Shown: piece by piece, positions 34,037-46,254 of the stretch | How the letters are laid out: every line of letters begins with the position of its first letter | Position numbering within the stretch: position 1 is the stretch's first letter | From: Enoplolaimus lenunculus | Lineage: Eukaryota; Nematoda; Enoplea; Enoplida; Thoracostomopsidae | Length of the DNA stretch: 64,000 bases | NCBI GenBank assembly: GCA_030248215.1 | Contig: JASANG010000289.1 | Location: 62,001-126,000 of the forward strand | Reading direction: 5' to 3' | The notes under the pieces: generated by a model | Told to the model about the DNA's origin: nothing | Seen by the model: the letters and a program-made list of their open reading frames with translations, nothing else | Databases searched by the model: none | Translations under genes and position numbers: made by a program

Positions 34037-37000
34037 ATGCAACCGCAACCAACCGGAAGCCAGGCACCGTTTGAATTCCTCGAAGCAGCAACCGCCGAAG
34101 AAATCGGTGACTGCGTTGAAGTAATATCGTCAACCCAGCCGTTATTAAGGCAGGGTTGGAGCCCATGCAGGTTTCGAGTCTCGCTCGAATGGAACCAAAA
34201 GTCTTCCCAAACCGACACGGCAGTTGCCCATAAACAATCAAACATGGAGCATGACAAACCGTTTATATTCGTCAAACATGAAGATGATACTGGGAATGAA
34301 AATTACCGCACCAAGATATGGTTTTACGAACCAGATTTTACGGTTGAATCGGTAAGTTGACTGCGTTTTAAACCACACCCTTCAATAGCGATTTCAAACC
34401 AGTTTGGATAAATTGCATTCAATCAGCTTGATTCCCTTCAAAAATTCACCAACGTTCTGGAAAACGACTGGTTCCGCTTATGCAAGTTAAAGCGAAATCT
34501 TATGCACTCTGAATTTTTAACACATTATATAGTATAATGACAAGAATAAGAGAGGAAACTGATATTTATTTTCCCTCTAAAGAGGATACTGCATGCTATT
34601 CGGTTACAGACTATTGGGTAAGTATATTTCAAAGCTCTAGTTATTTGAACCCAACACCCTTCTTTATTATAGTCTTTCTTTTCGGTGAACTGTTTTGTTC
34701 CGAAAATTTTTTGTTGATTGACATAATGATTGTACGAGTGTCGGTTACATATTTCAGCGGTCTAGGCCATGCATCTACTTTCGCCTTTTTATGAACTCTA
34801 ATTAGGACTTTATGAGCTCTATCCACTTACAGAATCTCATAAGGGATACAAACTCCAATTGAATGGCACTCAAAATGGGGATATTCTTTTATTACCCCCT
34901 CTTATTCGGGCCCCTACAATGTGTTGGACTAGATATATGGGGTTGCGGGCTCTTTTGTTTTTTCACAACGCAGGAAGTTAGTGTTTGTTGTTTGGTTTTG
35001 ACATTTGCAACACGCGTTCAGTTCCTAGTGTAGTCACCCGAATAAGAGGAAGGACTGATATTTATTTGCCTCTCCAGCGGGTATCCCCTTGTTATTCGAT
35101 TATGAATTTAAATTTATTTTAAACCCGCCCTGCGCTCCGCACTTCGTTACTAATATATAGGGCATTGCAACTATCCGTTGAATTGTGTATTTGTCTTGTA
35201 TCAAAATCTGTTCAGCCATAATACAAGGGTATACTTAGAAATGTACTTTCAAACTTAAGTATGCTTTAAAGTTTCCAATTCAACTTTATTTGGTCCTGGA
35301 TCATTTATGCGCCACAATTAGGAATAATTGTCATTTATGGAGTCCAATAAGGGTTTAGGGACTCTATCCTCTTACGGACTCTTATTAGGGATACGGAGAA
35401 TCCCCCCTCTTATTCGTGTCACTACAGTACTCATGCTGTGACGTCTGTGCTATAGAATTTTAAGGTATGCAGCGCATAATTTCGCTACCAATCCAACTTG
35501 GTATATTCCGTGCGGTACACCACACATAAGCACTCTAACGCATACAAAAAGTATAGTAAAATAAGTGGTTTAATTGCAGCCATTGCCCGACCAGTCAACG
35601 ACAACGCCGTCGAAATCAGACTCTGAACCTCAGCCATTAACACCAATCCCTGCCCTGCGAGAGGTCTCAGCCAAAGACGCAGCTCATCCAGAACCACACC
35701 TGCCTCCGACTTTTCCAGAAAAACCGCAAGCAGCAGAAATACCCACCGAACAATTAATAGCACCAGTGACCTTAAATACTCCTACAAATTTATCTTGCAC
35801 TCCTGATACTAATTTACAAAAACAAAACTACCCCGAAGCTGCACAAGGTACTCCTGTAATACCCACGGCATATCCTGCAGAATCATCAACTACAGCAAGC
35901 AGTAAAAGCTCTATTTCTGCACCGGAACACATCTACGAAACAATAACATATCCACAGTCACCGGTAACATACAGGAGTTCACGCGGTTCACTACAAGGAG
36001 TCCAATTCTACTCTCAAAATGAAAGCGAGCAAACTGCCACACGGCAAACGTCGTTTATATCGGCGAAAACACGTCAGTTGTGGACATTTCAACAACGTGC
36101 GTCTGCAATGCAGTGCGCTTCGAAACGCCCTCCGGGTCAGGAGTGCAATAAAGTTACAGGAGTAGCAGATATTACAAGAGTGTTTTGGAACATTGCTTAT
36201 GATCGGTTGATAAGTGTGGAGGTGTTGCATAGTGAATGTTTAAGATCAACGTTGGGATATGATAACTGTTTGATGGTTACTGACAAATTAGACCTTATGG
36301 CAGATTCAACGAAAGGTATATAAGCATTTGAGTGGTTTAAGGGCGAAGTATTTATTACAGTAGAAAGCATGTTTTATTGATTCTACAGGGAAAGCTATGG
36401 AAATTAATTGAAAAAATAAAAAAAAGTAGTGGAAACAAATACTGCAAGCAGAATCAAAGTTGAAGCTGAAGGTGCAACAAAGTTAAGTAGTTTAAATGAT
36501 ACTGAAATCACTAACTTTGATAAAGATAATAATATTAATAATAATAATAAGACTAATAAAACAATTGTTGTCAAAATGCTTTTACGGAAGCAGATTTTAT
36601 GAAAATAATAAAGGCGAATGCGGATCTCATCTTTACTCTCCTGTGAGCCATGTAAACACCTAAGCACTAACTTTAACCAAATTGCAATCATATCCGTATT
36701 GCATTTCACTTGCAAGAGCTCTCAACGTGCCAAAAAATTGTTTGAAAGTTTAAAAGGTTGGCCCCGTTTGTAAATTATGCAAAGACCTGGCAGGAATCCC
36801 GAAATTCGGCCTCCTCTGCTAAAATGCCGACAACTGTGGTTAACTGAAATGAAAAACAATGTATTTCAGGGCCAAAATGGGACAACAACGACAATAAACG
36901 AAACATTGGAGCTCATCTAATTCCACATATCGGAAAAATGTCAAGATTATTTGCATCAAATTATGATATGCCTGACCCGTGCATCTTTGGTCCGTTGAGC

Positions 37001-40000
37001 AGAAGCCGAAGTTTTCACCAGTTAAGCTGGCGCACTGCATGCTCACGAAGAGATACGGAATTTATTGTAAGATGTCGTGATAGATTTTTCGGAAAAACGT
37101 TTTATGTAAAAAGCGAAATTCTCTAGAGAACTTTCAAACGTGTCGGTGATTAAGAACCACTAAAATATAAAGCCCTATTCTCACGTGCAAGTTTTTGCTG
37201 CGAGATCTTGCAGCTGCAACTTGCGCTTGCCAGTATTGTTCAAAATCCAGTTTGAAAATCTTGCAGCTGCAAGGAATTAAAAATCATAGCTAGGAATTTA
37301 GTTCCCATATGTGAATAACCATGCAAGTTCACTGAATTTATTGCAGCCGCTTTCTTATTGGCTGATAATAAATGCAAGTTCTGCGTGCAATTTGCAGCTG
37401 CATGTTCTCGCAACAAAAACTTGCACGTATGAATCGGGCTTGATAGTATTCTACGGGCCTGAATACCATGTTTAACTGCACCGTCGACCACTGTTGTGCT
37501 GTATAATCGTCATGACAATTATTACTATTAAGATTAATTACATTTGCAGTCAGTGCAATAATTTCCATTATTTCTTCAGGCTAATACATTCAACGCAACT
37601 GCGAGTTTATTTCGAAGTCGATCGAAACCGAATCTTACTCAGGTATCACTTGAGCTCAACAAATCACGGCGACTACAGCTGATACGATATTTTGATCAAA
37701 AAGGTAAAAACTAGTCTTAAAACAGATATACTTGGTCTTCGTTTAAATGTAGGTGAATGCACTAAATTTTTATATCACCAACCACGGATGCATACAACTC
37801 ATCAATATACTGTCGTGACAAATATAGAGGAGAGGGTTAATAAGATTCGGTTGTTAAAGTTTTAAATCTGAATCAATTGAAGTCTAGGTCCCTTGCAAAC
37901 GTTTAAAATTATAATAGAGAGTGACTATTTGAATCAGCCAGGATGGTACTAGAGAAATGTCAGGGATCTAAATAACAGTGGGTTAATAGGAACATAAATA
38001 ACAGTCTGTAGTCAGATATCCATGGAAAGTAGGCTTTGGTGCGCCAAAATCAAATATAATTTCTTCCTTTCGGTTCACTGCAGTGAAAACGGATGATTTT
38101 ATAAGCATTAGAAAAACCAAATATTAACGGCAATAGCGATATCATTTTTGTTCTCGCTCTCACTGCGGTTGGCCATTTTTTAGTCCCCCCACGCAAAAGA
38201 GAAATGCAGAATGGAGGAATTTTTCAGTTCATATTACGTTGACAATTTAATACAATGAAGTAGTGTAGTAAAGGCACTTTTTTACTTCTCATTCCGAGGG
38301 CTTATACCGAACCTACGGGAGGTTCAGGGAGGTAGCAGCTTCGTTGCGAACCGAATTAAAGAACATTTTTATATGTGGGGTGTCATTGGAGAAAGTAAAA
38401 CAACTGTCTACAGTGGCTAGTGAAAACGTCCGTTTGAAGTTATACGTTAGCATCCCGAAATCAACTTCTGGTTACACATCCGTAAGAACTGTTTAGGTTA
38501 TATCGAATACGATGACGTATCAAAAGAAATTTATGACGTTTCATTTCGGTCTGAAAATTCTCTTGTGGAAACTATGGAATTTGCAAGTACGTTTCTTTTG
38601 CTACCAAACGAAAATCGCTGCTAATAGGAGTGCCGTGATTCGCGCCCTGCATACCCCAACAAGTGGGACCCTCACATCCAGGGGACCCCTCACACATTTT
38701 CAAACAATAGTATTCTTGTGGCATACTTCGTGTGCACTAAAGCCTACTCACACGTAGAACTTAATGCCGTTTAAAAACGCTTTCCCAAAAGTTGCAGATG
38801 CACGTTGTAGTTGCAAATTTCTCCAAACGAAACGATTTACACGTGTTAATAGATTTTAAAATACATTGTTTTGAATATCGTCTAAAACTGTTCGCGCTGG
38901 GTTTATTGGCCATGGCCACGTTTATATTTGTTCCGATATCCCTTTCAATTAACACATACTATACTAACATTCTTAAACTTTTCCTTCAATAAATTCTATC
39001 CCCCACATTTCTACAAGCTTCGATAATTTGGCCTCCAGTGCTACAAAAACAACGTGGAGTATATGTTGTATTTTAAGAAGATACATCGCCACAGCTAACA
39101 ATAACATCATCTGAGTCCGACGAAGACCTTGAAGCTGTTCCAAGTCCTCCGGTGTCGCCAGTTGCGTCTATCGTAGCAGCAGGTAACTATTTTGTACCAT
39201 AATGTTTATTGTCAAATGTAGCACCTATCACTAAATAGTTGAAAATTTTTGAATAACATTTTCATCTAACAAATACGCTTCATGAACAATGGGGGAGTTG
39301 AAGAAAGCAGATTTGCCCATGAGAGGAATTTGGGCATGGGTACCATTTCAGTCACCGAGTATTTCAGTACTAATTCGCTACTTTCAGATCAGACAAACGA
39401 TCGCCTTTCACAAGACGAAATACTGCAAAAAACGATAAGTAACATAGTTAAACAACCGGATATAACAGTAGCGAAGCAAAAACAACCTATAGTTAGCGAC
39501 AGTGCTGCATCCAAGGTAAGTGTGGGCTGATGCCTGTTGACGTCTGTCTTCGGTAGAAGTTTTAGACTCAGCTTAGACACCTTCCATAACAAAACGTTTC
39601 GCTAAAACAATATCCATGTTGAATGTGCAATTTGTAAAATCTAAAATGAAAGCTTGCTAACATTTCGATGATAAGAATTGCAGCGTACGTTTAGTTTATC
39701 GATTCAAGAAATTAAAATTAGGTTTCGTGTCCGGCATCGTTCCACCACGGACAGTATGGCACCAACTTGAGTGAAAAATATATAAGAATGATTTACAGTT
39801 TAAAGATGAATGAAAGCATTATTTAAGAGAAGCCTAAGCCATTTATTACATTACAATTACATAATTATCCGCAGTCATTAACGTTTACTTTGATTGTTAT
39901 TTCAGAATAAACAACACACGTCAGATTTGGACGAGGAAACGATGTCTGGCAGACATAAAGAATCAAGTCAGTGCCATTAAATTTGATTGAATTTTACTCG

Positions 40001-43000
40001 TAGCACATACGAATGCAATTACCGAATTGGTTATAGGGGGCACAAAAGCAGATCTTGTTTCTTTTTTCAACCGAAAGTCGTACATTAACCATTCCACGTT
40101 TCAACAAGTCTGGCCAGTATATAGAACAGTGCCGTAACAGTAGTATAGGCATATTGCTTTGCCTAAGCCTAAGCGTAAAGATAAGCTTATACCTACGCCT
40201 AAGCAAAAAATTAGTCTAACGCTTAAACTTACTGTATTGGAGTCCCGCAGAAAAAACGATCAGCCCCTGATCTTTACAGAAACCACAAGTCTGAACGCAG
40301 CGTGCAATATCGCCTTGAATGCAAACGCTAAATACGCGGTAGTTTTAATAGAACAAAATCTAAAAATACTGTTGAAATGTTTAAAATTGTTGATACTTCA
40401 ATTTCAGATTAAGAAGTGTTATCCCCCACCCAAATCCATTCTGAATTAGCCACGGTTTGCGGATGCCATACACATATAAGCTAATTCTTACAAAACCGAT
40501 TTAGCCGGCTTCCGTATCCCCTAATGTTTCATTCGGTCTCTCCAATCATTCGTTCTGTGAGCAGCCTTCTGTCTAAACGAAAATATTTAAAACTATTTCA
40601 GCAATTTCAAAACCACTAAGAAAACTACGAAAAATAACCGCAAAAGCGACTGATTTGCAATCCAGCATTGGTTACAAACGATTGAATCGAGACTTCGTTG
40701 AGATTGAAACGAATATCGCATCTCATAGCACTTTTACCGTACAGGCACCAGTTAAATATGATTCTCAGCAGGCGGAACCAAAACAAGGTAAACTGACCAC
40801 AACGGTAAGGGTCCATATTATGAACTGTACGTACCACATATCCGTGGCCAGTGCACCTTGCTACTGAGGCAAACTTTTAGGAGATTAACGTGTGATTTTA
40901 AACATCTTAGTGAAGTGTTTGACTACTTCTGTACAGCTTGCGTCCTAGACACCACAGTTTACCAAACTCAGAACAGTTAACCCCTTCTCACATTGAGTTG
41001 CTTATAGGCAAGTCAGCGCAGTGTATATATGTTAAATAACATATATCGCAACCGTGTTGAACAATTGCAACACGTATACATAATAGCAAATCACCACAAG
41101 ACGTGAGAGCCCCCTCTGGCTCTAGCGTCAAGCTCCTATAGCTGAGTGGTGATGGTATACGCCTCCCACTCCAGTCACTGGAGTTCGAATCCTAACATAA
41201 AAGTAGGTCTCAGGGAAAATAGAAAATATTCATGTGAGAAAGGGTTAAGCGAAAAATTTTCAGTTTACTATCTATAAATATAACAATATCAAATTGATAA
41301 CAGTAAATATAACAATATCAAATTGATAACAGTATACGACATGACCAATAGGCTTAGCCTTAGATTTACTCAAAATGTTTAAAATAGGTTCTATTTGTAT
41401 TGCTCTATAAATTTTCAGCATTAGCAAGTCAAAAAGTACTCCATATGGTGTCTGATCCTCGAACCAAGATACGGTTACCCGCATTTGAAGCGAAACAGCG
41501 TTTAGTGCAACTCAGGCCACATCAGCCAATTAGACGTGAAATCTCAACGGGAATTTGTGTCGCAATACAACGCGAAGCATATACCCCAGTTCATATCTCA
41601 CCGAATGCAATGCAAACAAACCAATCACTGCAAAGCAAACTCTCACTTGCTCAGATACAATTTCAACCAATCAAAATGGTCAATGTTAAATTTTATCGAC
41701 AACATCAGCTAATCAGCGATCGGGAATCGCGTCTTAAAAACGAAGTAGAAGAAAAAACAGCTCAAGAGCGAATGAATCAACCAATCAGCGAGCGACTATC
41801 GCATTCTTTGCTCGAATTTGTCAAACGGTTTCAACCAGTCAGCGATCGACAATTGTTTGATGAAGCTCGATCGGCTGATAAACAGTCAATCAGCTATAGA
41901 CAATCGTTTGACAGAGCGCCATATGGAAACGAAGCTGTTGATCAACCAATCAGCGACCAACACTATTCCGACAAAACTCAACTGGCCGATCAAGCAGTCA
42001 CTGCAGGAAAACAGCCAATCAACGAACCTCAAAATCGCCTTCAAAAATGTACTGATACTGTAACGGCTTTAGCTCCTGCAATGGCTAAAACGACCGCGAA
42101 ATCTGCCTCACTGTCCCAGATATATTCTTTACTCAAAGGAACAGAAATGCAACAATTTTTACTATTCCCTTATCAAAAAGCATTCCTCATGAGTGTGGGA
42201 CGTTCACAAACGTTACCCAGATTGTCTAAGGAAGCTGGAGGAACCCTTCAGCGCGCTGTTAGCTTAACTGAGTGTTTAGCCCAAAGCATCCAACTTTATC
42301 AAGCAGCAAAATCCAAACTTTTAACGCACAGTTGTGGTCAGACACTGGCTGTTAAACAACCACAACAGCAACTGACTACAGTTCAACCGCTTAATAAACC
42401 CTTTTATGACAAATTTGACAACTATGACTCAGACTCATGCAAAAAAACCTTTATATCCGGTCAGATGATTCAAATTCTAGAAGCGCTCGACATAGTTGCC
42501 GCTCGAAGGCAACCTGAAATAGCCAAAGAATCTATACAATATACCGTGACAGTAAGCGTTGCAGGTGAAAAACAACCATCCATACAACTACAACCTTTTA
42601 TCTCACATCGCGTCAGCCTAATTGAATTCAAATCAAATAATGTCAAAGATTTTACTTCCAGGTCGTCCAAGGCTGCTTCTTCGCACCAAAATATTAGCAA
42701 ATCTAGCGAAAAAAGTAGCAGCAAAACTGAAAAATTAAACGCAGAAAATATACCAGAATATTATCCACATTCTAACCAACGCTCATTAGCTCTCGAATTT
42801 CTCGTCTCCAATCAACCAGAATTGGTTTCACCAACGAAATTTGTAAAACCCGTCAGTACCGATTCGTTCGTTAGCATAGCAAGCTCGGCGATGTATGATT
42901 TTGAGCCACAGCTCACTGAAATCCACCCTAGCGAACAGCAAACTTTTGAACTGGTATTAAACGAAATGAATTCAAACCATTGTTTAGATTCAATTCAGCT

Positions 43001-45542
43001 AATATCATATCCAGCGCATCAACCGCAAGTGAAACTCAGTAACGCCTTTGTGCCGGTTAACATATCGGATGCTCTAATCAAACCAGTAGAACGTTTTCAA
43101 TTGGCCGAACCGGAACCCACAGACAAACCGTTGTCCAGTAGGATTATAGATGCACCGTACTCAGCGATAAAACCGACCAATGAAAATACCGCACTTGAAT
43201 TACAATTAATGGATGAACATTCTAGTACACCAATTAAGCTTGTTAGTTCAACAGACCAGCTCATTAAGCGGATCACCTCCAAACGAAGTTCAACGCTATT
43301 GGCTAAAACCGGGTCACAGTCATCAGTTCATGACACCGAAAACGATGAACCAAGCTTTACAGAAGCTGAAAGCGATATATCAACACCAAGGCGTGGATCA
43401 GACTCGAGTATACCAGATATGCCAACAATTCCGGTTCGTGAGATTTCGCGTAGACCGCATGGTGCCCATATCATTTCATCACAATCCAAATTCACACCGT
43501 TACAACTACCCGATCAACTTTACAATGTCCCCTCTGAAATATCCAAGCGTCGAGAATACCTTCAAAACCAGCTGAACAAACTTTCAATCGCATTAAAAGA
43601 TCTGGAGACCAAAAACTACGCAATAACAACTCTAAATCAATATCAGTTTCAAAAATCAGCCTTTGGAGATAAATCATTTGTTTCCATGGTTACCGAATAC
43701 ACAGACGATGACGTATCATTCAAAGTGACACAGCCAATCACGCCACTGATGACGTCATTCACAGCAGCCAGTGTTGGACGTGATAAAATAACACAAATTC
43801 GACAGAAAAATCAGCGAAAGCGAAGCAAAAAACCTGGCACCTACAATTTTAGCCCACCGACAACGAAAAACAAACAGATAAAGTATCCAAAAGCTAAAAC
43901 GCCAGTATTTAGTAGACAAATTCTTGAAAATCAAAAACCAAAATCTCGACAACCCTACTCCGATTACGATAGTTTGATCAACATTGGTTCCAACGAAATG
44001 ATTCTTTCAAGTTTAGCATCACTTACCAGTATGATATCGGATGCGGCAGACTCTTTGACGGCCACGACGTCTAGTAGGAGCCCCCGCTGTATAAGGGCCG
44101 ATAGTTCACAACTGTGTAATTTCTCTGCCGGCCAAGATCAACAAGACAGATCCCAATCCAACGAAACTTCAACCAGAGATTCGGAACGGCCATTAATTGC
44201 ACGAACACTTTCAAACACTTTCATTCAAAACCGCTTAAACCCTTCCTGGTCACATTTTCGACAACAGTCTTACAACAAGTATGGGGCTCATTCTAGACTT
44301 CCAGCTGGATGTTCTACCAGTCGATATTCACCACGGCTCTTAGATGCAATGCAAGAGCCACTACCAAAAGCTCCAGCATCGCCAAACAATTCAGCCGTGC
44401 AGTCTAATGCTTGTCCTTGCAACAAAGCTGGAAATGGTGCTTCAGTACTTTCAGAAACAGTGTTTAATCACAGACCAAAAGGCACATTGATAGGCCACTC
44501 TGAAACGTGTCTGAATGACAATCTAATTTCGAACTCTCTCAATCTATGCACTTTGAATGCACCATCCTCAAGTTTGATCACTCTGTGGCAACCGGAGCCA
44601 TATGTCCCACAAACGACAAGTCAAAAGAACAATACCATTTTACAGAGTTCAACTAAAAATGACATAGCTAATACTTATCAAATTGCACCAACCATATACA
44701 ACAATCTAGTGATCCCAGTTCAGTTCTACGAGTCTCCACGATCCTTATCGTCATTTGATGTTGACCCAAAAACACCATCCAATCAAAGAAATAAACGTTC
44801 AAACTGGCAATCGCGTTTTAAAACCAGCCACACCAAACCTACTTCACTTTTAACTCGCTCTCAAAGCTTGGTTGCTCCAAACAACCCAACTCCGAATTCT
44901 CTGTCACTACTTTCCATTGAAAATCGCGCCGCTGGAAAACGCAAGTTTGCTGCCCAGTTAACTCCAAACGTCACATCGCGCTTTGATTGTAAAAAATGGC
45001 GATCTTTAGTCTTTTTTTCATCAAAATCTTTTAATGTTAACCAAAACTTCATACGCCAACAATTACTTAATCATACTGATTCCGACTCGAATTTTAACAA
45101 CACATCTACAAGCCCTCCCACCATCAGCTCTAAGCTGACCACGTTTTTGTACCAATGTGGCCTAAATGATAATAGCGGATCTGGTGAACCTTCAGATATA
45201 TCCGCATCATATTTGCAAGGCTCGACCTCGTCCAGCACTGAAAACGACTTTAAATCTGGTGACAATTTGGAACTTTTGAATGGAACCAAGGAAATACAGC
45301 CATTCAATGAATATCAAACACCTTTTGAGCATCTACATAGCTCAGCAGTAGTTCCAAAATGTTCTGATACAGAACGTTTGTTGGCAACAAATTCGACAGA
45401 ACTGGAGTTTAAGATGTTGAGAACCGATGAGTCTCAGAAAAAACAGAAAATTAAAATGAAAATCGAAACACACGCAAAACCATACGTGATCGCAAACCAT
45501 AACCAACATGACAGACTAAAAACATTACTGTTGTTTTACTGA
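34037..45542 (+). CDS. Large unrecognised multi-exon gene, low-complexity protein of about 2,000 residues
   Basis: I do not recognise the product. Exons supported by GT-AG borders and phase: 34037-34351 (ATG, MQPQPTGSQAPFEFLE), 35580-36315, 36870-37066, 37580-37642, 38497-38586, 39078-39182, about 39298-39515, 39906-39966, 40602-40787, 41419-45542 (stop). The phase does not join 37642 to 38497, so at least one short exon between them is missing. The first exon looks folded (EWNQKSSQTD, FIFVKHEDD, KIWFYEPDF). Later exons are Ser, Thr, Pro and Gln rich, with RS-containing words (GPLSRSRSFHQL, LFRSRSKPNLTQ) and an acidic stretch SSESDEDLEAVPSPP. The last exon encodes 1,373 residues, mostly predicted disorder by composition, with degenerate QPISDR repeats near its start and one likely helix (SKRREYLQNQLNKLSIALK). 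No transmembrane segment was seen. A scaffold or cytoskeletal adaptor would fit, but this is a guess from composition. Confidence 0.7.
34527..34918. mobile_element. TA-ended MITE, copy 1
   Basis: The left end TATAGTATAATGACAAGAAT with AAGAGAGG resembles the left end of copy 2 at 35036; the right end CCTCTTATTCGGGCCCCTAC is its inverted form. It lies in intron 1 of the large gene. It is more diverged than copy 2. Confidence 0.6.
35036..35429. mobile_element. TA-ended MITE, copy 2 (mariner-like by its ends)
   Basis: The ends GTAGTCACCCGAATAAGAGG and CCTCTTATTCGTGTCACTAC are inverted repeats with TA at both outer borders, as Tc1/mariner insertions leave. No transposase is present. Its partner lies 120 bp upstream in the same intron. 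Confidence 0.65.
37167..37443 (+). mobile_element. TTAA-type MITE family 2, copy 1 (GCAGCTGC-rich ends)
   Basis: Starts AAGCCCTATTCTCACGTGCA and ends ACTTGCACGTATGAATCGGG with CTT: inverted ends of about 50 bp that include TTGCTGCGAGATCTTGCAGC. The centre has CTTTCTTATTGGCTGAT. The flanking TTAA is decayed here but intact in the copies at 60891 and 61590. It lies in an intron of the large gene. A fragment of the same family lies near 38745-38835 and a distant relative near 16800-17260. Confidence 0.7.
40977..41248 (+). mobile_element. TTAA-flanked MITE with tRNA-like core, copy C
   Basis: TTAA at 40977-40980 and 41245-41248 bound CCCCTTCTCACAT and ATGTGAGAAAGGG. The tRNA-like core is at about 41130-41195. 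It sits in the last intron of the large gene, 170 bp before the acceptor of the 4.1-kb exon. The 29 bp just right of it are repeated in inverted form beside copy D. Confidence 0.8.
41275..41332. repeat. 29-bp tandem duplication
   Basis: The unit ATATAACAATATCAAATTG plus ATAACAGTAA occurs twice in direct succession, in the last intron of the large gene. Confidence 0.8.
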
Positions 45543-45580
45543 CAGAGATTGATACTGGCAACTAAACAGCGCCGAGAACA

Positions 45581-45795
45581 TTAACCCTTTCCAGCCTGAG
45601 TCTACAATTTAGAACACAAATATATTAATTTTTAATTTCGGAATATACACGAATAGTTTGAGCTGGGAGAGACTTTCATCGCCACTCAGCTATAGAATTT
45701 TGATGCCCGCACCAAAAGGTACTTTCACGTCTTGTGATAAATATATGCTGCGCATAACGCTTATACACATTGTGTTGTATTTCATGAAACATTAA
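45581..45795 (-). mobile_element. Diverged relative of the TTAA/tRNA-core MITE
   Basis: Begins TTAACCCTTTCCAGCCTGAG and contains CATCGCCACTCAGCTATAG, the reverse complement of a box-A-like CTATAGCTGAGTGGCGATG, and ACGTCTTGTG as in copies A-D. The right terminus is unclear. It lies immediately after the stop codon of the large gene, so it probably forms part of its 3' UTR. Confidence 0.55.
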
Positions 45796-45996
45796 AGTTT
45801 TTGAAAGGATCGTCAGTGTTCGATAGATTGCTATTGTAGAATCAATTATAAACGGTTACTCAAAGGACGAGAAGTGTTTTTGTTTTTGACAGGATTCCGT
45901 AGCATTAATACCTGCTTATTTGGAGTTTCACACTGCGCTTAAAAATAGTAAACTGAAAATTTTTCGCTTAAAGATAGTAAACTGAAAATCTTTCGC

Positions 45997-46254
45997 TTAA
46001 CCCTTTCTCACATGAATATTTTCTATTTCCCCTGAGACCTACTTTTATGCTAGGATTCGAACTCCAGTGACTGGAGTGGGAGGCGTATACCATCTCCACT
46101 TAGGTATAGGAGCCTGACGGGGTTCTCACGTCTTGTGGTGATTCAGTACTATGTATACGTGTTGCAATTGTTAAACACGGTGCGATATATACTATTTAAC
46201 GTATATACACTGCGCTGAGTTGCCCACAGGCAACTCAATGTGAGAAGAAGTTAA
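45997..46254 (-). mobile_element. TTAA-flanked MITE with tRNA-like core, copy D (inverted)
   Basis: The same element as copies A-C but in reverse orientation: TTAACCCTTTCTCACATGAA at the left and CAACTCAATGTGAGAAGAAG followed by TTAA at the right. Box B (GGATTCGAACTC on the plus strand) is intact. It follows the 3' end of the large gene. Confidence 0.78.

Noticed and set aside
41400-45542. An intronless 1,380-codon gene
   Set aside because: The acceptor TTTTCAG at 41418 and the phase match to exon 40602-40787 make it the last exon of a multi-exon gene; the few codons before 41419 are intronic.
34037-45542. Identification of the large gene as a known kinesin-adaptor or focal-adhesion scaffold
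   Set aside because: Composition and RS-like words invite this, but no diagnostic domain could be recognised.
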